Shown here piece by piece: positions 1 through 10,864 of a stretch of DNA of 64,000 nt. The DNA is from Larix kaempferi (Eukaryota; Streptophyta; Pinopsida; Pinales; Pinaceae), in NCBI GenBank assembly GCA_027924585.1, contig BSBM01000050.1, positions 5,112,501 through 5,176,500 of the forward strand, given 5' to 3'. Every line of letters begins with the position of its first letter. Within the stretch, counting starts at the first letter, position 1. The notes under the pieces are model-generated. The model worked only from the letters and a program-made list of their open reading frames with translations. It was not told the origin of the DNA and made no database searches. Made by a program: the position numbers and the translations under genes.

Positions 1-28
1 AAATTAATTTTTTGGTTCATAACTTATA

Positions 29-134
29 TTGAATAAAATTATATCTAATTAACTAAAGAAGTTGACTTAAAGACCATTTTTTGAATAAAATTATATCTAG
101 TTCACTAAAGAAGTTGACTTAAAGATCATTTTTC
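29..134. repeat. Two-copy tandem repeat, 52 bp unit
   Basis: A unit beginning TTGAATAAAATTATATCTA occurs at 29 and again at 81, with only a few substitutions. It lies in AT-rich DNA with no coding signal and looks like a simple local duplication. Confidence 0.85.
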
Positions 135-312
135 TCGTGCCAAAAGAGTTCATGTAAAATTAAAAAGAAGAAGGGTAAAAGAAGAATAAGAAGGAAAAAT
201 AAAAGAGAGAAAAAAATAGTTACATCATAAGAATATTAAAAAAATAAGGAAGAAGAAGAAAAATGAAAAGAGAGAAAAAAATAGGTACAAAGTAAGAGAT
301 AAAATAAATTGT

Positions 313-545
313 CCATTGGGTGTAGTTTGGGTGGTTGGGTGGAATGATTGTTACCCTCCCCACCCAGGTTCAATTCCTTGTAATCTTAAATGGGTCTATA
401 AGATGCTCTTGTTGTTGAGCCCTCAATGTACTAAATATTCTCGACCACCCCATGTTCTTTCGCAGATTTCAGGAAGGTATCTGTGGACGCAGCAAGCATC
501 AATCTGTAGTGCTGTGAATCAAAAGAAAAGAAAAAAAGATTAAGT
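313..545 (+). mobile_element. Probable tRNA-derived SINE
   Basis: A region less AT-rich than its surroundings starts with a sequence resembling an RNA polymerase III A box (TAGTTTGGGTGG, 323-334). A near-perfect B box (GGTTCAATTCC, 367-377; consensus GGTTCRANYCC) follows 32 bases later, which is normal tRNA spacing. A unique body of about 150 bp ends in an A-rich tail (about 521-540). This head, body and tail plan is that of plant tRNA-related SINEs. The short match AAGTAAGA on both sides (about 290 and 543) could be the target duplication, but it does not fit the boundaries exactly. A decayed tRNA pseudogene is the alternative. Confidence 0.5.
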
Positions 546-692
546 AAGAAGTGAAAAAGAATAAGTAACTAAAATGTAAAAAAGAAGTAACTAAAAGACA
601 ATCCACTTAAAAGTAAAAGTATTAAAGTTATTAATATTTGTGGGTGAATAAATTCAAGGTTAAAAGGGGAAAAATGAATTGTTACCATACCC

Positions 693-907
693 ATACTTTC
701 ACATAAGCATTGGTATTAAGTGAAAAGTCAAGGGATATTAAGTGAAGAGTCAAGGTCGTGAATTTTCAATTGAAATTGTGACATTTTATATAACTATACT
801 TATACTTTCACATAAGCATTGGTATTAAGTGAAAAGTCAAGAGATATTAAGTGAAGAGTCAAGTTCGTGAATTTTCAATTGAAATTGTGACATTTTATAT
901 AAAAGCG
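693..907. repeat. Tandem duplication, 109 bp unit
   Basis: The block starting ATACTTTCACATAAGCATTG at 693 is repeated from 802 with few changes. Each copy ends near GACATTTTATATAA. No coding content is seen. Confidence 0.85.
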
Positions 908-1454
908 TTAATTTATTATTATATACAAAGGGATCTTAAGTTGTGACTCTTACTAGTTAAAGTGACTTTTCCATCAGTTAATTTACCTTAATTATATCCT
1001 ATATTTTAAAAGATGAAGAGTAAAATTAAAGTTAAGGATTTTATCTTAAATTATTATTTAATATAAAATATTAAGAAGACCTATTGAAAGAAAAATACAG
1101 TCACTATATTCAAGTTTAATTAAAAAGGTACATTAAATGAATAAAAAGTGAAAGTTTATATTTTCTTATTAAAAAATTAGGACATCACGTTTGGTGAAGA
1201 ATAAGCTATATCATATACTTTGTAAAGGATATATAGAGAGTAAAGGATATAATTAAAAGGATATTTAAAAATATTATAAAAAAATTATTCTTAAATGATA
1301 TTATAACAAAGGTTTGTATAAAGGAAAAAGTATAAGTGGAAAGTTATATATATAAAAAGGTGAAGTATGTTCTTATATATTACAAATTTGAAGTGAAGTG
1401 AAGTGAATGTTTAGATATATTAAATAAGAAATTTTTTAAATAAAGAAATAAGTT

Positions 1455-2740
1455 TTGTTATCGAGGGTATATTTATTGACGATAATAAAATGGAGTCTTA
1501 TGGTGAAAAATAAGGAATTGATTCCTCCAACTTATTCAAAATATGCGGATACATTATTAAAAGTTAATGGGATTATTCAAAAAAAGGATATCAACATCGT
1601 TGTTTTCCCAACCACTAAGAAGAAAGACATTAATGTTGACTTGACGAACCAATTAATGGTTCTGGAACCAAATATAATTGAAAATGAGAGAGGTCTTTCA
1701 TAGCTCAATTCAAACTTGTATCAATGTATCAAGACAATTGATATAATTCTAGGTTCAACCTATATGGATATATTGAATACCTCCATTTTCAACACAAGGA
1801 AAAAGTTTTAACATTCTCTTATAAGAAGAAGTAAATCACATAGTAGGACACTACAATAAAGTCAGATTTAGAATCTTCATCATCTAAAGACTTCAAAGAG
1901 GTATCAGAAGTGATATTTCAAGATAGTCAAAATTCAACACAAAGGGTACAATATCAATAGAAAGAATGTGACAAGGTCATCACTGAAAAGGATGAAGAGA
2001 TTTCTCTCCTAAGGAATCATAACTGGAAACTACTTGCAAAAATCATGAAGTCAAAGGAGAAGAAGCATTCTTCTCAGATGTTAGAACGATAGAAACAAGA
2101 TCTTGTGAAGGAATTCAACAAGAAGTTATTAGGGAAATATTAAGGAGCCTATAGCTTAAGAAAACTTAACCAAACATTTCTCAATACAATCAAAAGTTTA
2201 AAAGAGGAACAATCAATCAACCAAGACCATAAGGACAAAGTTGAAAAGCAAGAGAGCAATGAACAACTTACACGCTTAAGGATTCGTAATCAAAGTTTAC
2301 TTACACAAATTAAAAAATTAAAGCATGATAAGAAATATTTACAAGAATATTTAGATTGCAAAAAATCATCAGTCGACAAATAAACAATGACTGAACCAAT
2401 AGAGAAGTTATCAAACGCTTAAAATAAAAAATTAGAAAAAAGAACCAATACAGATTTAGTCACACTCAAATTTAGGAGAATGCTTATATTAAAGGATCGC
2501 TACAAAAATCAAGAGAAGATGGTTCCAAGGAACAATAAAAAAAGGTTAGGATTCCTTATCATCATCCAAATCACAAAAATCGATATGGAGAATGACAAGA
2601 TCAAAAGATATATAAACGATATTTTTCTTTTATATAGACAAGCTACAAATGTGAAAAAAAAGAGAGACGCGATTGACAACTTGTGTGGAAGACGAAAACT
2701 AGAATTTCCATCCAAACAATTATTCAACAAAATGTTCTAG
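1455..2740 (+). pseudogene. Unrecognised eroded coding relic with a coiled-coil-like middle
   Basis: I do not recognise this. An 82-codon open stretch (1455-1703) is followed by a region of short open stretches separated by stops and frameshifts. The stretch from about 1980 to 2480 reads as a Lys/Glu/Gln-rich, probably coiled-coil segment on the + strand, and the stretch 2480-2740 is basic. The layout (short N-terminal domain, coiled coil, basic tail) resembles a retroelement or pararetrovirus structural protein, but no zinc knuckle, protease or reverse transcriptase motif is present. It sits upstream of the inserted Copia-type element and may be much older. A profile search of the translated frames would be needed to name it. 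Confidence 0.3.
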
Positions 2741-5056
2741 TAAATATAAACTTGGGGTGGATCGATTCAAATTCGATGAAACAATTCTATTTGGGAATTT
2801 GTAAATCATGTTATCTTGTTTCGTCAAGTTTCACAGTTACAAACACGGGAGATCGTGACAAAACTTTACAAGTGAGAACGAGATTTAAAGGGAAGTATTT
2901 TAATATTTATGCTTTGAGGGAAAAGCAATTTTAAGGTAAAGGAAATGTAATATATATGTGTGTGTGTGTGTGTGTCTACTTACTAAGGGATAATATTAAT
3001 AATAACAATAAATAATAGTAAATAAGGGACACATCATTTCATGAAAAGTTGCTATAAGTGCCTTTGGGATTTGTAATTATACGATATTATCATTGTATTT
3101 TCAATCATCTCTTATTCATTATTCAAATATATTCTTATATGGATTTATCTATGTTATCATGTTTGTTTTATATATTTATTCATTAAACCATATTGGTTGT
3201 CCACACTTAACCTCTATATATCCTATGTTGTTTTAAGTTCTAGGTATAATAACACCACAAGCGGTCTAAGAGCCCCCTTCTTGAGCCAATACGATTCCAT
3301 TATTTTATAGGAAAAAAAAGGCTATAGATGGGTTTGAGTGTCGTTAAATAAATTTAGAGATCTATAATTCAACACATAAACCTACTGCTAGAGAACACTA
3401 TATGTCATGAATATAATTGGTACTTAATCATGTTGTACCCTTGGTTGGTTCAATTATTGGACATTGTTGTAACTCTTTTTGGTACCCCTTCGAGTATTAT
3501 CACACTAGATAACACCTACCCATGGAATTTTACTTCCACATACTCTTAGGTATATTGGAAGTCTCATAGGACACTTAAAACCAGTTGTAGATCATCCAAT
3601 CATCCATCTTGTTTCTATAGTGGCACCAAGAACAAAAATCAAGAAGATACTCTTGCATACCTAGGTAATAGGGTGGTACAACTAAGAGCACATTTATTGC
3701 ATTCTTTGTCTAGTGGTATTATTGCATATTGTTATATTGTATGTGTGTGTGTTCCTTCTCTCTAGCTACAGAATCGTGGTCACCTCCTATTATCCATGTG
3801 CATGGTTTTCTAATTGTGTGGATGTGTGGTCAATTTCATGGTCTGACTTGTATCTTGTACTATCATTTTATATAAACCTTCCTACATGGCCATGCGTGTG
3901 AGTATCCATTTTTGCATCTAAATGTATCTTTTCCTATGTGTGTGTGTGTGTGTGGTTTTCCCTACATGTTAGCAAACCCACAACCTTGTGTATAATCCCT
4001 ATCAATTGGATGCATATAATCCTTGCCAATTGAACAGATGTTGTGGCACATACTTGGGTTTTTTTCAAATATTTTCTCAAAGATACTTTTCAGTATGTGA
4101 CTAAGCATTATCCTTTAAAATTTGAAGATTATATTATCATTAGTTGATTTGGATTACAAGGGAAGTGGTACAGTATACAAGCTAAGCGATAATGGTTAGC
4201 TAGTGGTAATTCAAAATGTCTATTTAATTCCTCCAAGGAGAAAGTATCCAATGTCAATCTCAAGGTGGTGTTGTTGTCCATTGACAACCTACAATTTAAG
4301 AATTTGATTTCAATATAATTACTGACCAAATGTGGCATGTGCTCATGTTATGTTGGGATATGCTATAATTAAAGATAACAAAATTTGAAGAAATTGTTGA
4401 TATGCCTTCTACACAGTGCAAATTACATTATTGGAGGCAAATATAATTCAAAGAAACTAATGGTTTCCTTCTTATAGTATATATATTGAACTTTTCAAAT
4501 AATATATTTGGTAGGTTTGTTGGTGTGGGAATAGCATTTCAACATTGCTAGGAACTTTAGTCTTGTACTATGCTAGCAATGTAGAGGTGTTATGATATCT
4601 GCAAAGCATGTTTTACATCTTATATTCCAATATATTTGTAGGCCCTATAGAATGTTAGTGACAATATAGTGCCATACATGATTTGGAAAAAGTGGAATAT
4701 CTTTGATTTTCCCTTGCAAGGAATTCATGACCATCCTGCAATGAGTACATATTGTCACTATCAAACAATAATATGACACAACATCTTATGCCTTCTCAGC
4801 AATCAGTTTTAGATCATAACTCAATGTCCATTCCTATATGGATTGAAGAAGAGACAAAGGATTATTGAAGCATCATCAAGTTAGGACTCAAAGTATCTTA
4901 AATCTCTCATTCTTAACGACCAATTCAGCTTCTAAATTGTAACCTACAAATAGTGAATTTTTTGTAATTTTTATTGTATTTTTGGTACTTGCAACAGTTC
5001 TTTGTAAGTGTCAAATCAAATCAAGTTGAATTGTTTTTGTAGTTGGGTGCACTCTC
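2741..5056. other. AT-rich intergenic stretch with TG microsatellites
   Basis: No convincing gene or mobile-element end is visible. There are (TG)n tracts at about 2957-2975 and 3937-3953, and a short one near 3734. Small open frames (for example 3713-3901) lack any domain signature. The last bases form the left flank of the large Copia-type insertion. Confidence 0.6.
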
Positions 5057-6297
5057 AGTTATGTTGGAAGAAGTTGTCATTGATGTCAAACATGATGTCA
5101 TTGATGTCAAAAGGGTGAAGAGATATGTCATGTTTCCATTGGTGTCAAGGTTATCATGATGATGTGGTTGTATTAGATAGATTGTTTTGGAATTTTTTAT
5201 GAAGCATTGAATCCCCTAGAGAAGACGCTAATGATACTAAGGAATCCCTTGAAGAAGAAGCCTTGTCACAAGTGTACATAAATCCAAAGCATTCCCATTA
5301 TGACATAGGAGTTGCGCATGGCCCTCACGGGAAAAATATTTGAGTTAAACACAAGTGGTGAAAATCCCCTAGAGAAGCTCCTAATGACCATGATGACGTG
5401 GAGTGTAAAGTAGTCCCTAAAGTGTCCTAAAGAAGTGTGAAGAATTTCCTAAATAAATGATGTTGGGTCCACATGACCACGATAATGGGTCAGATGACCA
5501 AGATGGTGGGTCACCTAACCATGATAATGAGAAGAGTAAGGAAGTCCCTAAAGTTTCATTGAATCAATGTCGAAAAGAATTGTGAAGAAATACCTAAAAT
5601 AGTGGTGTTGGGTATACATGACCATGTGGTTGGGGTCACATAACCCATGTTGGAGAAGGCCCTAGAGAGCCCCTAAGGTTGGTGTAATGCATTTTGGGAT
5701 GAAGTGTGAAATATCTACCAAAATAATGATGATGGGTTCACATAACCCTAAAAGTAGTGGTGATTGTGTCCACATGACCAGAAGGATTGATCCATATAAC
5801 CATGAGAAGTATCCACCGAAGTAATAAGGATTGGTACACAAGACAATGTTGAAATAAAAGGTGAAGATACCCTGAAACAATGGTGTTTGGTCCACTTTCC
5901 CATGAATTTGGGGTTACATGAACCATGGTGAAGAAGGTTCTAAATATTCCCCAAAGTTGGTCCGAAGCAAGTTGGTTTGAAGCATGAAATATCCCCAAAA
6001 TAATGATGTTTGGTCCATATGAACCCAAAAGTTGTGGTACATTGGCCCATTAGACCACATGAAGTGGAAGGGAACCCTGCAAGAAATATTGATGTATCCA
6101 CCAAGTATGATGATGTGGACAATCCCTAAGGACCCTTTGAGAATATATGGAGTGACCTTGAGTTTTTGGTGAAGTGTCATGATGGACCTTTGAAGTGGTG
6201 TAGTGACCCATTGATGTATCCCTTAAAATATGGAGATCCACAAATTAAGGATGAGTTTAAGGAAACCCTAAAAGAAGCTTATAGGCATGATAAAGTG

Positions 6298-6306
6298 TAT
6301 AAATAG
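6298..6306 (+). promoter_or_regulatory. TATA box of the Copia-type 5' LTR
   Basis: TATAAATAG lies within GTGTATAAATAGAAGATAAA. It is conserved in the 3' LTR at 19252-19260. This places the U3/R transition near 6330 and agrees with + strand transcription. Confidence 0.7.
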
Positions 6307-7298
6307 AAGATAAATTTTTCATTTTATTATCAAAGTCTCCCTTTTCTAATGCGCACCTTTTGGAGAAAGCTCTGAAACTTTGTAGAGGAGAAATTTTTGG
6401 GTTGGGGAGATTCACTAAAATTGGCATAACTTTCTCATACAATATTGGAATTACGAAATTCTTGGCTCATTGGAAAGATTATTGGAATGGATATGTGATG
6501 AAATTATCTCTAGTTTATTTTAGTTTGTATATTGTTTATTCATATTGTGATCTTGGAAAATGTATGGTTCATGCTTGTTGGTTTCTCGTGTGATGGCACA
6601 TGTTTCTCATGGATAGAGTTCATCTTTGATCTTGGTATGGCATGTGAAGTCATTGAATATGTTATGGAGTCTATGATGAAGGTTATCTTGGAATAGATAT
6701 TGGTGTTATCTTTTCATATGTATTGATATTATATTGGCATAGATCATAGTGGTTATCTTGGCATAGTCCATGGTTATGTTTTGGCATATGGCTCATCCCT
6801 TGGAATGTTCAATGATTTGAAAATGTCTATGATGTAAAAGTTGAGTATGAAAATGAAATAAATGGATGATTTTTTCTAGGTATAGATTTGAGGCATGTAT
6901 AGGTTGATATAGTGTGAAAAATATTGAGACAATGTGACAATGCTTGTGGCATTGCAACATTAACAATGGCATTGTTTCAGAGACAGTGATTGAGAAAGGG
7001 ACATTGATACATGTACAGAGACAAAGATATAGGTACATGTTGATAAAGACAGAGATACAAGTTGTAGATATAATGATCTAGGAATTGTTACAGAGATCGT
7101 GATTGTGAAAGGTTGACAGAGGTAGTGATACAATGATACAAGATGACAGATATAGTGGTACAGGTGGAGGTTTATCGAGGAAGTGATATGGGTACATATT
7201 GACAGATACAGTTATAGAGGTACAATTTGTGGCAGTGATATAGTGACAGTGGCAGATTGATCTTCTTCATATCAGTTTTTCAGGATGGGGCAAGGATA

Positions 7299-7512
7299 GG
7301 GAGTTGTAGCTACCTTCTAGTCGGTGTTGGTAAATCAAGGAGTTGGAGCTTCCTTCAGGTTGGAGCCTGTAAATCAAGGGGTTGGAGCCTCCTTCTAGTT
7401 GGTGCTAGTAAATCAGGGAGTTGGACCTTCTTTCAGGTTGGTGCCTGTAAATCAGGGGGTTGGTGCCTCCTTCCATTTGGTGATGGAGAATATTGGAAGT
7501 TGGTGCTTCCTA
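7299..7512. repeat. 39 bp minisatellite in the 5' LTR, about 5.5 copies
   Basis: Units of about 39 bp run from GGGAGTTGTAGC at 7299. Each has the pattern GGAGTTGG.GCTTCCTTC followed by GTTGGTGCTGGTAAATCA. The matching array in the 3' LTR (20263-20360) has only about 2.5 copies, so the array changed length after integration. Confidence 0.85.
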
Positions 7513-7719
7513 TTAATGTAAGCTTGTTATTATATAAGAAAATCATTCTGTGGTTTTCTCCCATTTGGGTTTCCACGTTAAATCTCTTGTGCACTGTGTG
7601 TGGTTTATGTGATGATGAATGAAATTGTTAATGGTTAATTTTTACATGATATAATTAAGGTTTGAAATGGTAAAAAGTGCTCAATACTTATTCACCCCCC
7701 CTCTCAGTATTTCCAACAA

Positions 7720-7732
7720 TTCATATCAGAGC
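7720..7732 (+). promoter_or_regulatory. Primer-binding site, initiator Met-tRNA type
   Basis: TTCATATCAGAGC lies directly after the 5' LTR. The core ATATCAGAGC corresponds to the common plant site TGGTATCAGAGC, which pairs with the 3' end of initiator tRNA-Met, with substitutions in the first bases. Confidence 0.75.
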
Positions 7733-7766
7733 GGGTTCCTTCAGGACAGTCTAATAGCTGGAAGGA

Positions 7767-9353
7767 ATGTCTCTAGAGAAAATGGATGAACATGAAAGTC
7801 TTTACTCTATAGTTGGGATTCTTCTTTTCTATGGATCAAATTTTGATCATTGGATTATAGGGATGAGACTCTATTTACAGGCACAAGTTCTTGATATCTG
7901 GAAATATGTTGTGGATGGTTACATCGCTCCAAAAAGAGAACCAAAAATAAAAACCAAGAAGGAGTTAAGGAAGAATAATGCAATGGAAATGGATATCATC
8001 TTGCATGGATTATCTGATCCTGTGAAATACAAAGTTGGAAAGTGTACATCAGCTAAATAACTATGGGACAAGCTACAAAACCTCTACACAAAGGGATCTA
8101 TCAATCAAGAACATGAAGACAATCAAAAGGAAAGGTCAGATACAGAAAATGAAGAACATCAAGAATCAAATGATGAAGTTTTTGAAAGTGATTCTTTTGA
8201 TGATAAAGAAGATTCATAAATTGAAGGGGTTGTATATCTTGAAGCATAATTGATTACTTCCCTAGATGACTTGATGGAAGAAAGAAATAAGAACAAGATG
8301 TTAATGGAACAATTGCAGAAGTATCAAGAAAAGAATACAGTGCTAGTTAAAGAGGCTAAGAAGAATGAAGAAAAATTATCAACTCAACTAAAAGATAAGG
8401 AGGAAGCATGTACAAGACAAGAATATTCTTGTCAAACATACGAAGTTGAAATTGGTTCCTTAAAGAAAGAATTGAATAAGTTGACTTTGGTAAACATGGA
8501 AATTGAAGAGCTTAAAAATGAGAATCATTTACTAAAAGTTCAGCTACAAAACTATCATGAGGATTGTCAGAGTTCAAAAGGACAGATTGAAGAGAGTATT
8601 AAAGAATCTGAAAAGGACCATTGTTGGTCTAAAACGTTAGATAGAGAGGCCAAGAAAGTTGAAGAAGACCTAACAAGTCAACTTCAAGAGAAGAAGGAAA
8701 TTTTTCAAATGCAAGAACTTGAGATCCTTTCTCTAAAGGAATATTTGGACAAGAGAGCTTCTCAATTGAAGACAAATTCAAGGTTCGAGAAGAGAATTGA
8801 AGAAAGTGAAAGCTCTAGGATACTAGGAAAAAAAGTATAGAAAAGGCTAAGAGTTATGCAAATATTCTCGGAAGCTCCCATCAAGGAAAATATTACAAAG
8901 GGATAATTCATGGTCAGCGTTATTCAAGGAAGAATGGATACTAAGTAGTTACATCACAAAGAATATATTTTTCTCCCAAGTACCAAAGTTTATTTTTTGG
9001 CTTTTTTTTCATGTAACAATTTTTTACACAGGGCTAGATACTACAAAGCTAATGGAAAAAACGATCAAGCAAGGAATGGATGTTTCCACATGAACTACAT
9101 CGTTGAATGTTATATCTACCACAATTATGGACACATGGATAGATATTGTAGAAGTATGATGAACCATAATGTTGAATGTTACAAATGCCACAACTTTGGA
9201 CACAAAACACGTGAATGTAAAAGCATGATGGAGTCTTCCATGAAAGAAAAATATTATACCAAAGTATGGAAGAAGAATTTAGAAGGGAAGAAGGAAGAAG
9301 CTTGTGGATTAGTCCTCTCTATAGAAGATGAAAGTACAAAGGTCAGGACATGA
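7767..9353 (+). pseudogene. gag: Copia-type gag, one frame broken by stops
   Basis: A single frame of about 529 codons from the ATG at 7767 is broken by several stops (for example near 8058, 8218, 8248 and 8838) without any frameshift. The N-terminal part matches the DUF4219/UBN2 gag of plant Ty1/copia elements: an F-x-G-S-N-F-x-x-W motif at about residues 30-40, then LWDKLQNLYTKGS just after the first stop. Residues of about 160-360 (8250-8840) are a Glu/Lys-rich coiled coil. Two zinc knuckles follow near 9099-9220. The second is a good C-x2-C-x4-H-x4-C (CYKCHNFGHKTREC); the first has Tyr in place of its second Cys. The product would form the particle and bind RNA. It is no longer translatable in full. 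Confidence 0.85.
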
Positions 9354-10016
9354 AACCAAAGGAATTCACTTATCTTAAAGATGGGAAACATATTGAATTA
9401 AAGAAAAACAAATCCTAGGATTGAAGATAGAAAGGAATTGATATTACATGTTGAATATCTAAGTTAAAAACAGGTCAACATAGAAATCTCAAAGGACATA
9501 CCTACAACAGTTTCCAAGTTAAGTAATAAAATCAAATCAGCAAGTAAAAAGAAAAGTGCCAAGTTTATAGATGATGTTCCTGAAGCAGAGAAGCATTACA
9601 TATTGTTCTAAACAATATGGAATAAAAAATCCTAATATTATGGATAATGTTGAGGGGGAGTCCAAGTAATAGGAAAGGAAGATAGATGAAAAGTTAATAG
9701 AGAAACGATTTGGTAAATCATTCAGAAACATAGAGGGAGATACTTTAGAAAGCTTCAAGAAATAGCCAAGTCTAAGGGAGAGAATTTCCAGCAAAGAAAG
9801 ATATTTTCATAAGGAATTCATAGTCAAACAAAGTTATCTTCTAAAAGGGAGAAAATGATCAATCAAACAAAGTCATAGAACAAAAGCATATTGACAGAGG
9901 GAGCTAGCATAATCCCAAGGGGGGAAGGTGAATAAAGTTGCTTTACCCCTTTTGTCATTTATGACAAAGGGGGAGAGAGAGTTAAATCTATTTCCATCAA
10001 TGAAAAAGGGGGATAT
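9354..10016 (+). other. Remnant 3' internal region with polypurine tract
   Basis: After the gag stop the same strand reads as short Lys/Ser-rich stretches with many stops; no pol domain is visible. It ends with a purine tract, AAAAAGGGGGAT at 10003-10014, two bases before the 3' LTR. This is the usual plus-strand primer position and fixes the orientation. The whole of pol is missing between gag and this tract. Confidence 0.7.
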
Positions 10017-10864
10017 TGTTGGAATAAGTTGTCATTGATGTCAAACAAGGTGTCATTGATGCCAAAAGGGTGAACATATCTATGGTGTTTCCATTGGTGT
10101 CAAGGTGATCATGATGATGTGGTTGTATTATATATAGATTGTTTTGGAATGTTTGATGAATCCTTGAAGCCCCTAGAGAAGACCTTAATGATCCTACAGA
10201 ATCCCTTGAAGAAGAATCCTTGTCACAAGTGTACATGACTCCAAAGCAATCCCCTTACGGCGTAGCGATTACACATGGCCCTCATGGGAAAACAATTTGA
10301 TTTGTACACAAGTGGTGCAAATCCCCTATAGAATCTCCTAATGACCATGATGATGTGGATTTTAAATATTCCCTCAAGTCTCCTAAATAAGTGTTAAGAA
10401 TTTCCTAAATAAATGAGGTTGGGTCCACATGACCACGATAATGGATCAGATGAAAATGATGGTAGGTCACCTAACCATGATGACGAGAAGTGTAAGGAAG
10501 TCCCTAAAGTTTCCTTCAAGCAATGTCGGAAATAATTGTGAAAAAAGGCCTAAAATAGTGGTGTTGGGTCCACATGACCATGTGGTTGGGGTCACATAAC
10601 CCATGTTGGAGAAGGCACTAGAGATCCCCTAAGTTTGGTGTAAAGAATTTTGGGATGAAGTGTGAAATATATTCCAAAATAATGATGATGGGTCCACATA
10701 ACCCTAAAGGTAATGGTGAATGTGTCCACGTGACCAGAAGTATTGGTCCATATGACCATGAGAAGCATCCCTCGAAGTAATAAGGATTGGTACACAAGAC
10801 AATGTTGAAATAAAAGCTGAAGAAACCCTGAAAAAATGGTGTTTGGTACACTTCCCATGAATTT

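Larger units (their letters stand above)
5062..7718 (+). repeat. 5' LTR of the Copia-type element (2657 bp)
   Basis: The boundaries TGTTGG...CCAACA match those of the 3' copy. The LTR contains a TATA box (6298-6306), a 39 bp minisatellite (7299-7512) and, in its first 1.1 kb, many degenerate repeats of a 'GGTCCACATGACCATGATG'-like motif. Small open frames such as 5662-6241 (minus) and 7257-7622 (plus) are readings through these repeats and not genes. Confidence 0.9.

Noticed and set aside
1455-2740. Endogenous pararetrovirus (Caulimoviridae)
   Set aside because: Considered because of the layout, but no movement-protein, coat zinc-finger, protease or RT motif is visible, so the name is not supported.
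7257-7622. 121-codon + strand frame with regular amino-acid repeats
   Set aside because: It lies inside the 5' LTR and is a translation of the 39 bp minisatellite; the 3' LTR copy does not keep it.
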